Of a stretch of 54,297 nt of DNA, positions 8,836 to 18,752 are shown in pieces. The stretch is from JAVJUS01 sp040220455 (GTDB lineage Bacteria; Pseudomonadota; Alphaproteobacteria; DSM-16000; Inquilinaceae), in NCBI GenBank assembly GCA_040220455.1, contig JAVJUS010000066.1, positions 1-54,297 on the forward strand. The letters are read 5' to 3'. The notes under the pieces were generated by a model. The model worked only from the letters and a program-made list of their open reading frames with translations. It did no database searches and was not told the origin of the DNA. How positions within the stretch are numbered: position 1 is the stretch's first letter; each line of letters starts with the position of its first letter. The translations under genes were made by a program, and so were the position numbers.

Positions 8836-10040
8836 CAATCCGCGCCCTCTCGCAGAGGATCGCCCACATCGAAATATCCTTCCATCCAAAGCTCGCCCAA
8901 TGTCGCGCCGTGCTGGAGAAAAGCGTCGATCCCGCGCATGTCGGATACCCGACGCACCCGGGTGTATCCATCGAGTTCGCGGTAAAGAACCCGCACTTCC
9001 TCGGGACGGAGCGGGTTGATGAAATGCGGCGAATGGGATGTCACGATCAGCTGGGTACGATCACCCGCTTGCTGACATTCTTCGGCGAGTTCGGGAAGCA
9101 AGCGCGGATGGAGGTAATTCTCGGGCTCCTCGATCCCGATAAGCTTCGGCGGTGCCGGGTCGTACAGGAGAGCGAGATACGCGAGAAGCTTCAGCGTCCC
9201 GTCCGATGCGAACCGCGACAGCACGGGCCGGGAGAAGGGCGCATCCTTCACGAGAAGCAGCAGCCGTCCGTCGTCCAAATGCTGTGATTCGACCTTCTCG
9301 ATCCGTGGTATTCGGCGCCGCAGCGTCTCGAAGATCTTGTCCAGACGTTCGGGGTGCTGTTCATGAAGATACTGGACGACATTCGGCAGATTGTCGCCGG
9401 TCGCGGTAAGTCGCTCCTCGGCCCCGGCTTCCGGGTTCCCCCGGGTCGAATCCGCGGAGAGATAGGAGAGATGCCAGCTCGTGATGAAATCCCGCAGCGC
9501 GATGACGCGTGGGTTCTCAGCGAACGTCCCGAGCGTACTGACGGCCAGCACGTCCGGGCCGGAGAGAGGTTTTGATATCCGGGTATCCTTCGATTCGGGG
9601 GCTTCGCCGGCAATGACCTCCCCTTTGCCTAAGCGGTAGTTCAGAAAATGAAACGGAGCTGCTGGATGCTCACGCTTCCAGCGCATGAATTCCTTGGATA
9701 CGACCGGCCTGCCTCGTTCTTCATCGATTTCGAGATGATAGGTAATCAGATAGGCATCCGGATTCTCGCGATACTTGATCTCGATAACGATCGGACCTTC
9801 GGAGTCGCGACTGCGAAGCTCGCGTAGCCGCCCCCGACGATCCAGGGCCTTGCGAAGGCCGTCGATGAAGCATTCCGAAAGAAAAGCGAAGACATCGAAA
9901 ACGGTCGACTTGCCGCTTCCGTTCGGCCCCAAAAGGACCGTCAGCGGTTCCAGTCGGTCGAGTTTCACATCACGCAAGGCGCGATAGTTCTTGACGATAA
10001 GGCTCTCGATGCGCGGCGGTGATGCGGTGGCCCGGCTCAA
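8835..10040 (-). CDS. AAA family ATPase (AAA_21/OLD-like)
   Basis: This SMC/OLD-type ATPase of about 401 residues begins IESLIVKNYRALRDVKLDRLEPLTVLLGPNGSGKSTVFD (Walker A GPNGSGKS). The C-terminal half has the ABC-like LLAYLALLYDP, Walker B PKLIGIEEPENYLHPRLL and the H-loop LIVTSHSPHFINPL. No TOPRIM domain is fused; the next gene supplies a DUF4276 protein instead. Such ATPase plus separate TOPRIM-like pairs are common in defence islands. The start is uncertain: a TTG at 10040 with GAGG upstream fits, and longer forms would run into prfC. Lower GC than neighbours. Confidence 0.8.
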   Translation of the reverse strand: MSRATASPPRIESLIVKNYRALRDVKLDRLEPLTVLLGPNGSGKSTVFDVFAFLSECFIDGLRKALDRRGRLRELRSRDSEGPIVIEIKYRENPDAYLITYHLEIDEERGRPVVSKEFMRWKREHPAAPFHFLNYRLGKGEVIAGEAPESKDTRISKPLSGPDVLAVSTLGTFAENPRVIALRDFITSWHLSYLSADSTRGNPEAGAEERLTATGDNLPNVVQYLHEQHPERLDKIFETLRRRIPRIEKVESQHLDDGRLLLLVKDAPFSRPVLSRFASDGTLKLLAYLALLYDPAPPKLIGIEEPENYLHPRLLPELAEECQQAGDRTQLIVTSHSPHFINPLRPEEVRVLYRELDGYTRVRRVSDMRGIDAFLQHGATLGELWMEGYFDVGDPLREGAD

Positions 10041-10128
10041 GATATCCTCGTCGCGGTCGTCACGATGATCCTGCCAGTCCAGCAATACCCCATGGCGTGA
10101 CGCCGTGCCACCTCGCCCTGGCGTACCC

Positions 10129-11745
<1,617 letters not shown>

Positions 11746-11920
11746 GGCGCTCGGGGCCTCGGGCGGGCACGGGGGCTGCGAGGGATGCGGCAGTCCCCAC
11801 AAGTCGCGGCTCGCGCGCGCGATGTCAATGGCGTGGGCGGCGGAGTTGCCGGTCGCCCACGGCCGAAAGGCCTCGATGGGTTCAGGATGGGTGGCCTAGC
11901 GCCAGGCGCCTTGATACGAG

Positions 11921-12559
11921 GTGATGGAGGATGCAAATCTACTTGTGAACGGGATTCAGAGTGCCACGATGCAGCATTTGAAGAGCGAGACGTGGGTGCG
12001 CCTGGCCGGAAGTGTCGGGATCCTCGTGATCGCCGGGGTCACGGCGCTTCAGTATGCGGCAGGGCACTACGGCAGCGTGGCGGAGATCGTCTGGCCGGCG
12101 CTGGCCCTTGTTTCGGCCATCGCGTTGACGCTGTTCACCCCTGCGACCTTGATCGAGCGTCACGAGCAGCATCGTCATGTTCTCGATCTCGAAAAGCGCT
12201 TCGAGGCGGGTTTGAGGCAGTCCGAAAATGCTCTGGCGAGGGCGGAGAAGGGCCTGTCGAACGAAGAGGAACGGGTAGAACCGCGATCGACCGAGGAAGA
12301 CATTGCCTCACGGCCATACGCGAAACGATCGCGCGGGAGCAGCAGCGGGGCCAAAATCACCAAGACCGGACGAACTCGCGGCCACGTCTCCAAATCGGTA
12401 TCGTCGATCGCCCGAGACAACTCGAGCGGTCGGCTCGTGTCGGTCAAGGCCGCCGACGGTAAGTCCGGTCGGGTTGGCGATAGAACTTCGAGCGCGGAGA
12501 CACCGGGGCCCGGCAAGAAGCCGGCGAAAGGCAGAAGCCGAACACGTCGCACGTCGTAG
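11921..12559 (+). CDS. Hypothetical membrane protein with basic tail
   Basis: I do not recognise this protein. Residues about 26-48 and 50-75 are hydrophobic and probably form a membrane hairpin (RLAGSVGILVIAGVTAL, VWPALALVSAIALTLF). A short coiled-coil-like stretch follows (LDLEKRFEAGLRQSENALARAEKG), then about 100 Ser/Lys/Arg-rich residues. ACGAGG precedes the GTG (11921) and ATG (11924) starts; which is used is unclear. GC is lower than in the neighbours. The tail could reflect an undetected frameshift, since another forward frame is open to 12462. Confidence 0.45.
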   Translation: MMEDANLLVNGIQSATMQHLKSETWVRLAGSVGILVIAGVTALQYAAGHYGSVAEIVWPALALVSAIALTLFTPATLIERHEQHRHVLDLEKRFEAGLRQSENALARAEKGLSNEEERVEPRSTEEDIASRPYAKRSRGSSSGAKITKTGRTRGHVSKSVSSIARDNSSGRLVSVKAADGKSGRVGDRTSSAETPGPGKKPAKGRSRTRRTS

Positions 12560-12577
12560 CGCGCGGTATCCGTTTCC

Positions 12578-12991
12578 ATGCTGCGCCGGTACCGGCTCAC
12601 CGCCATCGGCATCGGTCAGGACGTCGGATACCGGCGCGCGACGCTACCCGCCAGCGGACTGTCACTTGTCGATCTGAGGGAAGAACTTTCGGCGTTGATC
12701 GACGACCAACAGACCCTCCGCTCGATGATGCGCGCCGCGACTCGACCATCGAAATGGCGCCGATGGCTCGACAGGATCGCCGCCATCATCGGTGTCGGCG
12801 GAATTGGACTCCTATTCGTTCCGATGAAAATCGGCGCCGTGTTCGCAAGCTACGGCAGCCTTCACGTCATCTTCTCGTGGGTCCAGGGCCGGCGGGTCGA
12901 CGACCTCGTTGTCGAGATCGACTTCGCGCTCGACGTCGTCGAGAGCCGCAGGAACGAGATCGAACAGGTCCTTGGCGCGCGCGGTCTCTAA
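12578..12991 (+). CDS. Hypothetical small membrane protein
   Basis: This unrecognised protein of 137 residues starts 18 bases after the preceding gene. A charged N-terminal helix (LREELSALIDDQQTLRSM) is followed by WLDRIAAIIGVGGIGLLFVPM, a likely single membrane segment, and an acidic amphipathic C-terminus. Both this and the upstream gene lie between prfC and a repeat-filled spacer and may have entered together. No clear Shine-Dalgarno is visible. Confidence 0.45.
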   Translation: MLRRYRLTAIGIGQDVGYRRATLPASGLSLVDLREELSALIDDQQTLRSMMRAATRPSKWRRWLDRIAAIIGVGGIGLLFVPMKIGAVFASYGSLHVIFSWVQGRRVDDLVVEIDFALDVVESRRNEIEQVLGARGL

Positions 12992-13086
12992 TGCCGTTTC
13001 ATCGGATTCGACAGGGCGAGAGTTTCGTCCCTTCGCAAACGGGCTTGGCGCCTTCCGTCCGGCCCCAGAAGACACCCTCGACGTCC

Positions 13087-13169
13087 GTAGGTCGCCCACG
13101 GCCGCGAGGCCGTGCGCGACGGCCCCGGCGTCGGAGCCGTTGCGCACCGCTTCGCGGTGGGCAACCTAC
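13087..13169. repeat. GTAGGTCGC REP-like repeat pair
   Basis: Hairpin GTAGGTCGCCCACGGCC / GGCCGTGCGCGAC is followed by a spacer and a mirrored hairpin, GTTGCGCACCGC / GCGGTGGGCAACCTAC. Two converging units form a REP-doublet-like structure. Confidence 0.75.
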
Positions 13170-13180
13170 GACCGGCGCCG

Positions 13181-13269
13181 TCAGGCGCCCGATCAAGAAC
13201 CTGGAGCCCCGGGCGGCCCGGCCGGAGGGTCGCGGCGGCCCCCTTCGTGACCCTTCGTGACCTTCGTGG
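13181..13269 (-). repeat. MITE-like element, truncated inverted copy
   Basis: Read on the minus strand this gives CCACGAAGGTCACGAAGGGTC..., then CGGCCGGGCCGCCCGGGGCTC. It matches the left half of the full copies at 17282 and 32951. The right half and its terminal repeat are missing. As in the other copies, a GTAGGTCGC-family unit (13301-13334) lies just outside the left end. Confidence 0.7.
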
Positions 13270-13300
13270 TTGAAACGACCGCGAGGACGGCGGCGGTCGC

Positions 13301-13334
13301 GCGATATCGGATTCGCTTCGCTCACGCGACCTAC
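13301..13334. repeat. GTAGGTCGC repeat, GTGAGCGAAGC variant
   Basis: On the minus strand this reads GTAGGTCGCGTGAGCGAAGCG followed by AATCCGATATCGC. The same variant occurs near 17218, again just outside a MITE-like copy. Confidence 0.65.
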
Positions 13335-13353
13335 GGCCGTCCCCGCCCCCGCC

Positions 13354-15819
13354 TCAGCTCAGCCGGTACTCCTTGGACTTGAACGACAGGTGATCGACGG
13401 CGGCCGGCCGGTCGGCCAGCTTGCGGATATCGGCCCAGGTCTGCTTGTAGTTCGGGATGACCAGCTCGTTCGTGCCCGGGCCGACCACGTTGCCCTGCGT
13501 GCCCGACGGGTAGGCGAACAGCATGAAGGTCTCCCCCCGCTTCGCCGTGGGCGTGGGATAGACCATCGCCTGGGTCGCGCCGTTGGCGTTGTGGACCTCG
13601 ACCAGGTCGCCCTCGCCGACGCCCAGATCCGCCATGTCGTCCGGGTTCATCTCGATGAACGGATAGGGCCAGCGGTCCATGGTGAAGGTGTTGTAGCGGT
13701 CGAGATAGATCGACTGCCACACCGCGTTCGCCCGGCCGTTGTTGATCAGGAAGCGGTGGGCCGCCTTTTCCTCTTCCTTGCCCGGCGCCTGGAGCCCGCG
13801 CCATTCGGCGGCCATGAAGCGGGCCTTGCCGGACTCCGTGCCGAAGGCGCCGTCGGCGTAGAGCCGCTTGGTCCCGACGATCGCGCCGCCTTCGAAGCTG
13901 GTCGCCGGCTCCTGGAAACCGTTGGTGCCCATGGCGCGCAGCCGGTCGTACGTGACGTGCTCGCCGCCGCCGGCGACCCGGTGGTAGCCGTCCATGAAGG
14001 CGTCTTCCTCGGTCTCCCAGTCGAAGCCCTCGAAACTCGCGGCGGTTTCCGCGTCGCCCGCCGCCTCCCAGGAGGCCTTCAGCGCCCGGGCGAGGCCGGC
14101 GGCGATCAGGCAGTCGGGCCGCGCCTGGCCCGGCGGGTCCATGTAGCGCTCGGTCAGGCGCATACGCCGCTCGCCGTTCATGGAGGTGAGGTTCATCTCC
14201 CCCGCCGTCGCGGCCGGCAGGACCACATGGGCGCATTCGCCGATCTCGGTCGGCACGATGTCCACGTCGACGGAGAACAGCCCGCCCTCGCGGATCGCGC
14301 CCATGATCGCCTCGACCATGGCCGCCCGGTCGCCGGCGGGCACCGCCGACATGGCGTATTTCACCATGTCGGTGCGCCGCTTGTAGACGCGCTTGAACTC
14401 GGCGGCGTTGAGCGTCGTCTTGAAGTGGTCGCAGGCCCAGACGTGGTGGACGCCGCCGCCCCCCTCGATCAGGAGCCGGTCGACATAGGCCGCCGGCCGG
14501 CCGACATGCCCCTCCGGCGGGCGGGCATAGCCCTCCTGATGGCCGCCCATCCGCACGCAGCCGCCGCCGGGACGGCCGATATTGCCGGTCGCCAGCGCCA
14601 GGTTCACCAGGGCCGCGTTGGTGCGGTAGTTGTCGTTGCCCCAGATCAGCCCCTTCTCGTAGGCGAACATGGTCCGCCGGCGCGCCCCGCCCTCCTTGGG
14701 CATGGCGACCCATTCGGCCGCCGTGCGGATCTGGTCGGCCGTCAGCCCGGTGATCGCCGCGGCGTCCTCGAGCGAGGTCCGGTTGGCCTCCAGCGCCTCG
14801 GCGAAGCCCTCGGTGCTCGCGTCGATGAAGGCGTCGTCGAGCCAGCCCTGGTCGGCGGCGTAGGTCAGCATGGCGTTGAACAGGGCGAGATCCGTGCCCG
14901 ACTCGATCGCCAAATGCAGCACGTTGTCGGGGCCCGCCTCCGCTTCGCAGGCGTTCACCGTCACAGTGCGCCGAGGGTCGACGACGACGACCCGCGCCGG
15001 GGCGTGCGCCTCCGCGGGCAGCTGCTCGATCTTCTTGCCGGATGTCGCCCCGCGCAGGTTCGGGACCCAGTGATTGAGGAAGTAGTTGGTCTGGGTCTCC
15101 AGCGCGTTGGTGCCCACGGCCATGATCGTGTCGGCGAGCTCGGCATCCTCGTAGCAGTTGTTGAGCTCGCCCACCCCCATGTCGCGGGTGGCATGGACCT
15201 CCGAGTTATAGGCCGGGCGATTGTGGATGCGGATGTTGCGCACCTTCATCGCCTCGAAATAGAGCTTGCCGGTCCCCCAGGTGTTCTCGTAGCCGCCGCC
15301 GGCGCCGCCATGGTCGAAGGCGGAGACGAAGACGCCGTCCTCGCCCTGCTCCTCGACGACCCGGCGGGTGACCTCCGCGACCAGGGCCAGGGCGTCGTCC
15401 CAGCTCGTCGGGTGCAGCGCGCCGTAGCGCCAGACCAGCGGATCGGTCAGGCGCTGCGTCTGGGTGCCGGTCGTCTCGGAGTAGCTGAGCTCGCCCTGGC
15501 GCGCGCCGCGGATCGAGCCGAGGCCCGAGTTCACCACGCAGTCCGGATCCGGCTTGATGACGATATGGACGTCCCGGCCGTCCTGCTTGACCACGTTGTA
15601 CATCGACGGCGAGAACCAGTTCGCCGTCTCCGCGCCCTGCTGGACGGTCAGGTCGGCGCCGAAGGCGTTGTCGCCCGGCGCCGGGCCGCCCTGCGCCCCG
15701 ACGGGCCAGCTGTAGGCCTTGTAGCCGCAGCCGACGATGCAGTAATGGCAGGTGACGTTGCGCACCTCCGCGTCACGCGGGGGAATCGGCAGGCGGTCGA
15801 TCTCGCGCTTGTAGGTCAT
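13354..15819 (-). CDS. aioA: Arsenite oxidase large (molybdopterin) subunit AioA
   Basis: The 821-residue protein matches AioA length (about 826 in Alcaligenes) and belongs to the DMSO-reductase superfamily. It oxidises arsenite to arsenate at a bis-MGD molybdenum centre and passes electrons to a [3Fe-4S] cluster. The cluster ligands C24, C27 and C31 sit in CHYCIVGCGYKAY, the AioA-specific C-x2-C-x3-C spacing. Further hallmarks are FDHGGAGGGYENTWGTGKLYF and NGRANAVWQSIYLDRYN. It starts 19 bases after aioB and has no signal of its own, travelling through Tat with AioB. No aioC/aioD cytochrome follows. Confidence 0.95.
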   Translation of the reverse strand: MTYKREIDRLPIPPRDAEVRNVTCHYCIVGCGYKAYSWPVGAQGGPAPGDNAFGADLTVQQGAETANWFSPSMYNVVKQDGRDVHIVIKPDPDCVVNSGLGSIRGARQGELSYSETTGTQTQRLTDPLVWRYGALHPTSWDDALALVAEVTRRVVEEQGEDGVFVSAFDHGGAGGGYENTWGTGKLYFEAMKVRNIRIHNRPAYNSEVHATRDMGVGELNNCYEDAELADTIMAVGTNALETQTNYFLNHWVPNLRGATSGKKIEQLPAEAHAPARVVVVDPRRTVTVNACEAEAGPDNVLHLAIESGTDLALFNAMLTYAADQGWLDDAFIDASTEGFAEALEANRTSLEDAAAITGLTADQIRTAAEWVAMPKEGGARRRTMFAYEKGLIWGNDNYRTNAALVNLALATGNIGRPGGGCVRMGGHQEGYARPPEGHVGRPAAYVDRLLIEGGGGVHHVWACDHFKTTLNAAEFKRVYKRRTDMVKYAMSAVPAGDRAAMVEAIMGAIREGGLFSVDVDIVPTEIGECAHVVLPAATAGEMNLTSMNGERRMRLTERYMDPPGQARPDCLIAAGLARALKASWEAAGDAETAASFEGFDWETEEDAFMDGYHRVAGGGEHVTYDRLRAMGTNGFQEPATSFEGGAIVGTKRLYADGAFGTESGKARFMAAEWRGLQAPGKEEEKAAHRFLINNGRANAVWQSIYLDRYNTFTMDRWPYPFIEMNPDDMADLGVGEGDLVEVHNANGATQAMVYPTPTAKRGETFMLFAYPSGTQGNVVGPGTNELVIPNYKQTWADIRKLADRPAAVDHLSFKSKEYRLS

Positions 15820-15838
15820 CGTCCGTGTCCTTTCCCGC

Positions 15839-16384
15839 TCAGCCGGCGAACAGGCTGTTGCTCAGCCGGCCGTAGATCAGCTCGTCGACGCCGTCGGCGT
15901 GGATCTCTCCCTCCTCGTCGACGACCAGATGGAACTGCGGCAGGTTCTGCGTCGCCTGGCCCCAGATCTGCTGGCCGCCCTTTTCCGCGTCGAAGCGGGA
16001 GTAGTGGCCCGGGCAGTTGAGGCTGCGATCGGCGCCGACATAGGTCAGCGGGAAGCCCTTGTGCGGGCAGAGCGTCGAGAAGGCGACCACGTCGCCGTCC
16101 GGCCCGACGCCGCCGTCGGCCGGCACGCCCAGCTTGATGAGCACGCCGGGGCTCGACTCGTCGGGGTAGCTTATGAAGACGGGCTCGCCCTCGGTCAGGT
16201 CGGCCAGGTTGGCCAGGCGCTTGCCCGGCAGGACGACGCGGGCGAGGCCGGTCTCCGCGCGGGCCTCGCCGGGCGCGCCGGCGCCGGCCACCGTCGCGGC
16301 GGCGGCACCGACCGCGGCAACGCCGCCGCCGCGCAGGAATTGACGGCGGCCGAGATCGACCAGCCGGGGACAGGATCGGGACAT
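15839..16384 (-). CDS. aioB: Arsenite oxidase small Rieske subunit AioB
   Basis: This 181-residue Rieske protein has a Tat signal (DLGRRQFLRGGG, then a hydrophobic Ala-rich segment, cut near GEARA). The [2Fe-2S] ligands are C106 and H108 in CPHKGFPL and C124 and H127 in CPGHYSRFD. The positions that form a disulfide in betaproteobacterial AioB are F111 and G126 here, as in alphaproteobacterial Rhizobium NT-26. The C-terminus DELIYGRLSN is family-typical. The ATG at 16384 follows GGGAGGAG. First gene of aioBA. Confidence 0.95.
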   Translation of the reverse strand: MSRSCPRLVDLGRRQFLRGGGVAAVGAAAATVAGAGAPGEARAETGLARVVLPGKRLANLADLTEGEPVFISYPDESSPGVLIKLGVPADGGVGPDGDVVAFSTLCPHKGFPLTYVGADRSLNCPGHYSRFDAEKGGQQIWGQATQNLPQFHLVVDEEGEIHADGVDELIYGRLSNSLFAG

Positions 16385-16499
16385 GTCTCGCGCTCCTCCC
16401 TGGAATGACCACCACGATGCCGCGACCGGGCCACGGCGCGCGCCGGGGCCGATCGACGGCCGTATATCGGGGGGAACGGCGAATTCAATCGGACGGCGT

Positions 16500-16620
16500 T
16501 GCTTCGAATTGAAACACACGCCTCATGATGATGCTAGAATAATAGAATTGAAACATTTCTATATCAATGAATTTTCTTGTATGCAAACAAATAGGCGTTG
16601 ATACGCAATTTTATTGCTCG
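16500..16620. promoter_or_regulatory. AT-rich aioBA/arsR divergent control region with direct repeats
   Basis: A sharp AT-rich island separates divergent aioBA and arsR. It contains two identical 11-mers, GAATTGAAACA, at 16506-16516 and 16545-16555 (39 bp apart), and stretches such as GATGCTAGAATAATAG suited to -10 elements. It is a good candidate for a regulator-binding promoter region; I cannot say whether the ArsR protein binds it. Confidence 0.5.
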
Positions 16621-16704
16621 TCATCGCGCGCCCGACCGGGACCGTGCCGGGCTGGCGCGAACGGCGCCGTTGACCCGGGGTCCGTGCCGTCTATCCTGCC
16701 CGGC

Positions 16705-17040
16705 ATGACCCTGGACGAAGCGGCCAAATGCCTCGCCGAACTCGGCAATCCCGCGCGACTGGAGGCCTATCGGCTGCTGGTCCGGGCGGGGGAGGACGGC
16801 CTGACCGTGGGCGAGATCCAGCGCCATCTGGACATGCCCGCCTCGACGTTGAGCCACCACATCGCCCATCTCGTGGCGGCCGGCCTGATCACCCAGAAGC
16901 GCGAGGGCCGGTCCCAACGCTGCCGGGCGATCTTCCTGCGCATGGACGGGCTGATCGAGTTCCTGACGCGCGAGTGCTGTCAAGGCGCCGACGCCGTGGG
17001 GTGCGAGCCGGGCTCGGCCCTGGCCGACGCGAAGTGCTGA
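16705..17040 (+). CDS. ArsR/SmtB family regulator beside aioBA
   Basis: This 111-residue winged-helix repressor has recognition helix region MPASTLSHHIAHLVAAGLI. The C-terminal ECCQGADAVGC puts three cysteines where C-terminal arsenite-binding ArsR types carry them. It is divergent from aioBA, so it is a candidate arsenite sensor for the oxidase; no AioXSR system is visible in the window. The ATG at 16705 is chosen because upstream in-frame codons fall in the AT-rich promoter region. Confidence 0.85.
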   Translation: MTLDEAAKCLAELGNPARLEAYRLLVRAGEDGLTVGEIQRHLDMPASTLSHHIAHLVAAGLITQKREGRSQRCRAIFLRMDGLIEFLTRECCQGADAVGCEPGSALADAKC

Positions 17041-17107
17041 GCCCGGCCGACGAACCCTGACGGGGCGCGGAGCATTCGTCCATGAGACCGAATCGGCTTG
17101 CGGACCG

Positions 17108-17253
17108 GTAGTTCGCCCAGCGCCGAAGGCGCTGCGCAACGCCTCCGACGCCGGGACCGTCGCGCACGGCCTGTCGGCCGTGGGCGACCTACGACGGCCG
17201 ATCGGCTCGCCGTCCCGTAGGTCGCGTGAGCGAAGCGAACCCGACATCGCGCG
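17108..17253. repeat. Cluster of GTAGGTCGC REP-like units
   Basis: GTAGTTCGCCCAGCGCC...GGCGCTGCGCAAC, GTCGCGCACGGCC...GGCCGTGGGCGACCTAC, and then the GTAGGTCGCGTGAGCGAAGCG variant. Three related units are packed within 150 bp. Confidence 0.7.
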
Positions 17254-17281
17254 TCCGCGGCCGTCCTGGCGGTCATGTCAA

Positions 17282-17444
17282 CCACGAAGACACGATGGCA
17301 CGAAAGGCTCGGCGCAATCCCCCGGCCGGGCTGCCCGGGGCTGAAAGTCGTTCTATTTCAGGTGCCTGACAGCGCCGCACCGGTAGGCCGAAGGCGCGCC
17401 CCGCCCTCTTCGCGAGACAGCTTCGTGGCTTCGTGCCTTCGTGG
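17282..17444 (+). repeat. MITE-like 163-bp element, full copy A
   Basis: It begins CCACGAAGACACGATGGC and ends with the inverted CTTCGTGCCTTCGTGG, giving terminal inverted repeats of about 25 bp built from a CACGAAGRC subunit. Internal blocks such as GCCCGGGGCT, GGCCGAAGGCGCGC and GAGACAGCTT are shared with copy B at 32951. It has no coding capacity. Confidence 0.75.
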
Positions 17445-17560
17445 TCGACCCTGCCCCCTCACCATCGTCGCGGCCGGTCGTTCGCGCCAAGGCGGCATTG
17501 ACTTTTCGACTTTTCTCGAATAATTGGGGATCCACACCACCGCCGACCGGAAGCCGGACC

Positions 17561-18610
17561 ATGACCCTCGCGACCACCACCGCCGACCGCCGCCGCCCCC
17601 TCGCGGCGCTGGCGGGGCGTCTTGACCTCGTGGTCACGGCGATCGCCGCGATCGGTCTCGCCCTGCTCGTTCTCGACCCGGCCCAGGCGCGGGCCACGGC
17701 GGGCTTCGTCGGGGCCGCGCTGATCGACATCGCGCCGTTCTTCGTGCTCTCGATCGGGCTCGCCGCCTATGCCAAGGCGAGCGGGGTGGACCGCCAGATC
17801 GCGACCGTGTTCGGCCGGGCCTCGGCGGGCACGGTGGTCGCGGCGGCCGTTTTCGGGGCGCTGTCGCCGTTCTGTTCCTGCGGCGTGCTGCCGTTGATCG
17901 CCGCTTTGATGAAGGCGGGCGTGCCGCTGGCCCCGGTCATGGCGTTCTGGATCGCCTCGCCGCTGATGGACCCGGAGGTCTTCGTGCTGACCTCGGCGGT
18001 GATCTCGGTGGACTTCGCCGTCGCGCGCACGATCGCCGCGCTCGCGCTCGGGCTCGGCGCGGGCTTCGCGACCCTGGCACTGACCCGGCGCGGCCATCTG
18101 GCCGATCCGCTGAAGCCGGCCGCGCGGGGCTGCGGCACCGGCTGCGGGCCGACGGGGATCGCCGACACGCCCATCGTCTGGCGCGTCTGGGCCGAGCCGG
18201 AGCGGCGGGCGACCCTGATAGCCGAGTCGCGGCAGACGGGGTGGCTGCTGCTGCGCTGGCTGACGCTGGCCTTCGTGGTGGAGAGCCTGATGCTCGCCCA
18301 TGTGCCGGCCGAGGCGGTGGCCGGCACCCTGGGCGGCGACGCCTGGTGGTCGCTGCCGCTGGCCGCCGCCGTCGGCATCCCGGCCTACATGAACGGCTTC
18401 GCGGCGATCCCGCTGGTCGGCGGGCTGATGGAGATGGGCATGGCCGCGCCGGCCGCCCTGACCTTCATGGTCGCCGGCGGCGTGACCAGCATTCCCGCCG
18501 CCATGGCGGTCGCCGCCCTGGTGCGCGCGCCGATCTTCGCCTGGTACCTGGCGCTCGGGATCGCCGGCGCGCTGGCCGCCGGCGGCACGCTGGCCGTGCT
18601 GACCGGATAG
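17561..18610 (+). CDS. ArsP/SO_0444 family permease (DUF318)
   Basis: This permease of 349 residues has about eight helices. The signature SPFCSCGVLPLIAALMKAGVPLAPVMAFWIASPLMDPE (from about residue 102) carries the CSC cysteines of the SO_0444/ArsP group; a second cysteine patch, RGCGTGCG, sits in the central loop. Members export trivalent organoarsenicals or soft metals. The flanking ArsR genes and aioBA favour an arsenic role. The ATG at 17561 starts the membrane part cleanly. The next arsR follows after about 140 bp. Confidence 0.85.
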   Translation: MTLATTTADRRRPLAALAGRLDLVVTAIAAIGLALLVLDPAQARATAGFVGAALIDIAPFFVLSIGLAAYAKASGVDRQIATVFGRASAGTVVAAAVFGALSPFCSCGVLPLIAALMKAGVPLAPVMAFWIASPLMDPEVFVLTSAVISVDFAVARTIAALALGLGAGFATLALTRRGHLADPLKPAARGCGTGCGPTGIADTPIVWRVWAEPERRATLIAESRQTGWLLLRWLTLAFVVESLMLAHVPAEAVAGTLGGDAWWSLPLAAAVGIPAYMNGFAAIPLVGGLMEMGMAAPAALTFMVAGGVTSIPAAMAVAALVRAPIFAWYLALGIAGALAAGGTLAVLTG

Positions 18611-18752
18611 ATCCGTCCCGGACCCGCCGACGGTTTCGCCGGCATCGCCCCGTCCCCATCTCGAAGGGGAACCGACAATGGTGTCTCCGGTTGACGAAGC
18701 GGGCGGGACGCTCGCTTTCGTTGACGCGCGGCGCTGCTTCCGGGATAAGGGA

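Larger units (their letters stand above)
12992..13353. other. Gene-free spacer filled with repeats
   Basis: About 360 bases separate the small membrane protein from the aioA stop. The spacer holds a two-hairpin GTAGGTCGC repeat (13087-13169), an inverted half copy of the MITE-like element (13181-13269) and a variant GTAGGTCGC unit (13301-13334). No gene is supported. Confidence 0.6.
17041..17560. other. Gene-free spacer with repeats
   Basis: About 520 bases lie between the ArsR gene and the permease. The spacer contains several GTAGGTCGC-family hairpins (17108-17253) and a full copy of the MITE-like element (17282-17444). No gene is supported. Confidence 0.6.

Noticed and set aside
11851..11873. 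Further copy of the GTAGGTCGC repeat (GGTCGCCCACGGCC, loop, GGCC)
   Set aside because: Only half of the hairpin is present, so it was not counted as a full member.
17108..17453. CRISPR-like array of repeats
   Set aside because: Units vary in sequence and spacing, with no constant spacers and no cas genes; they are REP-like and MITE-like elements.
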